A DNA stretch of 8,853 bases from positions 4,927,361-4,936,213 of the forward strand of contig CP070758.1 of NCBI GenBank assembly GCA_020348925.1, written 5' to 3'. How positions within the stretch are numbered: position 1 is the first letter of the stretch; each line of letters begins with the position of its first letter. The notes beneath the pieces were generated by a model that saw nothing but the letters and a program-made list of their open reading frames with translations, was not told the DNA's origin and did no database searches. This stretch comes from Gemmatimonadota bacterium. GTDB taxonomy: Bacteria > JBHIER01 > G020348925. A program made the translations under genes and the position numbers. Of the stretch, positions 8,201 through 8,853 are shown piece after piece.

Positions 8201-8661
8201 TCGAGCAGAGGGCGGCGTTGCAACGATTGGCTGCGGAGCAGGAGATGTTGCGCAAAAACCTGGAAGAATTACAACGGGAGATGGGGAACCGGCCGGAAAT
8301 TCTGGGACGGTTCGACGAGGTCATCGAGGATATGAAAAAGGTCTCGGAAGATATGGGTGGGGAGCATGTGAATCAGGAGACCATAGCGCGCCAGAACAGG
8401 ATCCTGTCGCGGCTTCTGGACTATCAGCGATCCATGCGCCAGCGGGATTACACCCGGCGCCGCAGGGCGAAACCCGGCAAAGAGTACCTTCGAACCGGCA
8501 CCCTCTCTCTGCCCGAAGATTTGGGTGAGCAACATGACCAGCTGCGACAAGATCTCTTGAAGGCCTTACAAGAGGATTATCCCAAGGAATATAAGGAACT
8601 CATCCGGGCCTATTTTGAGGCTCTGTCAAAAGAACGGGAAACCTCGGAATCGAAATTGTAA
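5290..8661 (+). CDS. Large DUF4175-type inner-membrane protein with long periplasmic coiled coil
   Basis: This 1123-residue protein has the architecture of DUF4175 family proteins, whose biochemical function I do not know. Hydrophobic segments lie at about 33-57, 65-87 and 163-181. The basic N-terminus and the Lys/Arg-rich stretch 88-160 suggest those parts are cytoplasmic, placing residues 182-1123 in the periplasm. Residues about 200-510 are beta-rich and Ig-like in feel (for example RLKLRYTYPPYTR at 297-309). From about 515 to 1050 there is a Gln/Glu/Met-rich coiled coil, including LEQTLELLKRIQMEQKMDAL (659-678), which resembles the most conserved part of the family. The C-terminal EDYPKEYKELIRAYFEAL (1095-1112) is also family-like. 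There is an unusual CSSGQC (930-935) and 16 Met within 731-812. Start is ATG 5290, or GTG 5293 by spacing. Family assignment is by recollection of architecture, not by search. Confidence 0.85.
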   Translation: MVKRMKEENAHKSYTGIVSRMQVLRSHYRGVNAAFGLGFLIATGLGWFLVTLIVEALFRLPSPGRLILFFMGIILLGAVFLGTLVRPLVRIPSLQNLALRVEKRFPKFRERLIGTLQLWEKHTSNPEGYSLEMIEAVALESEQLAKNVDFKKIVDTKKCWKVAQSILGLLIITLFILVLFPNTFYSSLNRVAHPQRHFPKPLKTYITVSPGDTETVSQEDVKISVRVSGEVPQEVLLHTVEVGHENWKTYPCEKESDGTYAYVLESVRRSAHYSVEAGDAKSPVHTITVIDRPMVRRLKLRYTYPPYTRLGARDEEDNIGDIRAIVGTSVHLEILANKTLDSARVVMSDGGVIDAEVRGKAGSADFVVRRDGKYHLELTDRSGLKNKDPIEYRITAHSDEYPLVRIIRPGRDTELTEDMLVPLAIDATDDFGFSRLKLVYHVGEEGTPEERTVPLPKGLGTEMTVEYAWDLANLDLLPEDVVFYHAEVYDNDVVSGPKGSKSRVFMVRFPSIYEIYADVEQSQEEQMVDLKEMLRESRDLKEKLDQVVRELQRETELDWEKQKETEGALQKQRDMVEDLKKLSQEMDETIEKLERNDLVTPETLEKLEEIQNLMEDIATPELMAALEKLQQAMQQIDRRQLQQAMKDFSFSQEDFQRRLEQTLELLKRIQMEQKMDALVKKMDELLERQESINQSTDQADESQEMSDLAAQEERMKRDLDRLKEELKELTEEMEEMPLMPSDMLDSLAQAMDESQLSEMMSQVSQMLSQNQKMQAQETQSKISNSLSRMSQGLKMAQAMMMQNMFQEVLEAMRKATHQLLELSQQQENLSSQTEQMGRNSPQCDMMAEKQLDTFNNAVKVANALFEAAKKSFFITPDVSKSMGKAMANMEEAIGRLEGRNMSSAAKGQREAMSNLNETVMQMRSAMESMCSSGQCSGSMQQFLQRLEQMAQQQMGLNQQTMGFEQMTQWSLEQRAALQRLAAEQEMLRKNLEELQREMGNRPEILGRFDEVIEDMKKVSEDMGGEHVNQETIARQNRILSRLLDYQRSMRQRDYTRRRRAKPGKEYLRTGTLSLPEDLGEQHDQLRQDLLKALQEDYPKEYKELIRAYFEALSKERETSESKL

Positions 8662-8726
8662 TTTTTTCCACCCTCTTCCTGAAGGATTCGGCTTCCACTC
8701 ACAAGGGACACGCTTCACCAATAGAA

Positions 8727-8853
8727 ATGAGAGCGTTCAATTTAATACATATATCCGCTTTCCTGGCACTTTTCATGTGGGTGTCTCCTGTCTCAACCCA
8801 GGGGATACCCCAAGGGAAGGATGAGGTGCAGAGCAAGCTCGATCGTGCCAGAC
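8727..8853 (+). CDS. Start of an exported protein, truncated by the window edge
   Basis: Forty-two codons are visible. Residues 1-24 form a Sec-type signal peptide: a short start with one Arg, a hydrophobic core (LIHISAFLALFMWVSPVS) and a plausible cleavage site around VST-Q (residues 22-25). The mature part begins polar, with KDEVQSKLDR at 31-40. I do not recognise the family from this fragment. It lies 65 nt after the DUF4175-type gene on the same strand with no convincing terminator between, so the two are probably co-transcribed and may work together in the envelope. No good ribosome binding site precedes the ATG; AAGGGA at 8703-8708 is 18 nt away. The start is chosen because it yields the signal peptide. 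Confidence 0.65.
   Translation, partial: MRAFNLIHISAFLALFMWVSPVSTQGIPQGKDEVQSKLDRAR

Noticed and set aside
8650-8668. A+T stem and T-run at the end of the DUF4175-type gene as a terminator
   Set aside because: The pairing is only A-T over a few bases with a 2-nt loop; too weak to call, so read-through to the next gene is more likely.

Overview
This window looks like chromosomal DNA from a Gram-negative-type bacterium. The evidence is a large inner-membrane protein with an apparently periplasmic body, a downstream gene with a Sec signal peptide, and housekeeping genes in standard bacterial arrangement. I cannot name a species. The pairing of a DUF4175-type envelope protein with a CdaA-type cyclase suggests the FCB, deltaproteobacterial or related candidate-phylum range, but this is inference only. 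All genes I can support lie on the + strand. Base composition drops visibly to A+T-rich in the two intergenic blocks.

Layout. Bases 1-607 carry no gene I can support, but hold several dyads, a minus-strand terminator-like hairpin and a sigma70-type promoter just before uvrA. Bases 608-4878 form a tight three-gene cluster: uvrA (excision repair ATPase), plsY (acyl-phosphate:glycerol-3-phosphate acyltransferase, 1 nt after the uvrA stop) and cdaA (diadenylate cyclase, 22 nt after plsY). Bases 4879-5289 are a second intergenic block with two small stem-loops, a weak terminator-like hairpin and a near-consensus sigma70 promoter (TTGACA-17-TATATT) about 130 nt before the next gene. Bases 5290-8661 encode a 1123-residue protein of the poorly understood DUF4175 type: three membrane segments, a beta-rich region, then about 550 residues of Gln/Glu/Met-rich coiled coil. 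After 65 nt a secreted or exported protein begins and is cut by the window edge.

How the parts fit. The first cluster would couple DNA repair, the first committed step of phospholipid synthesis and cyclic di-AMP synthesis on one message. The usual cdaA partners cdaR (YbbR) and glmM are not beside it. The second unit has its own promoter and leader and probably makes envelope-located products. This DUF4175-plus-exported-protein unit is the least described part of the window. I see no mobile element, CRISPR array, rRNA or tRNA gene.
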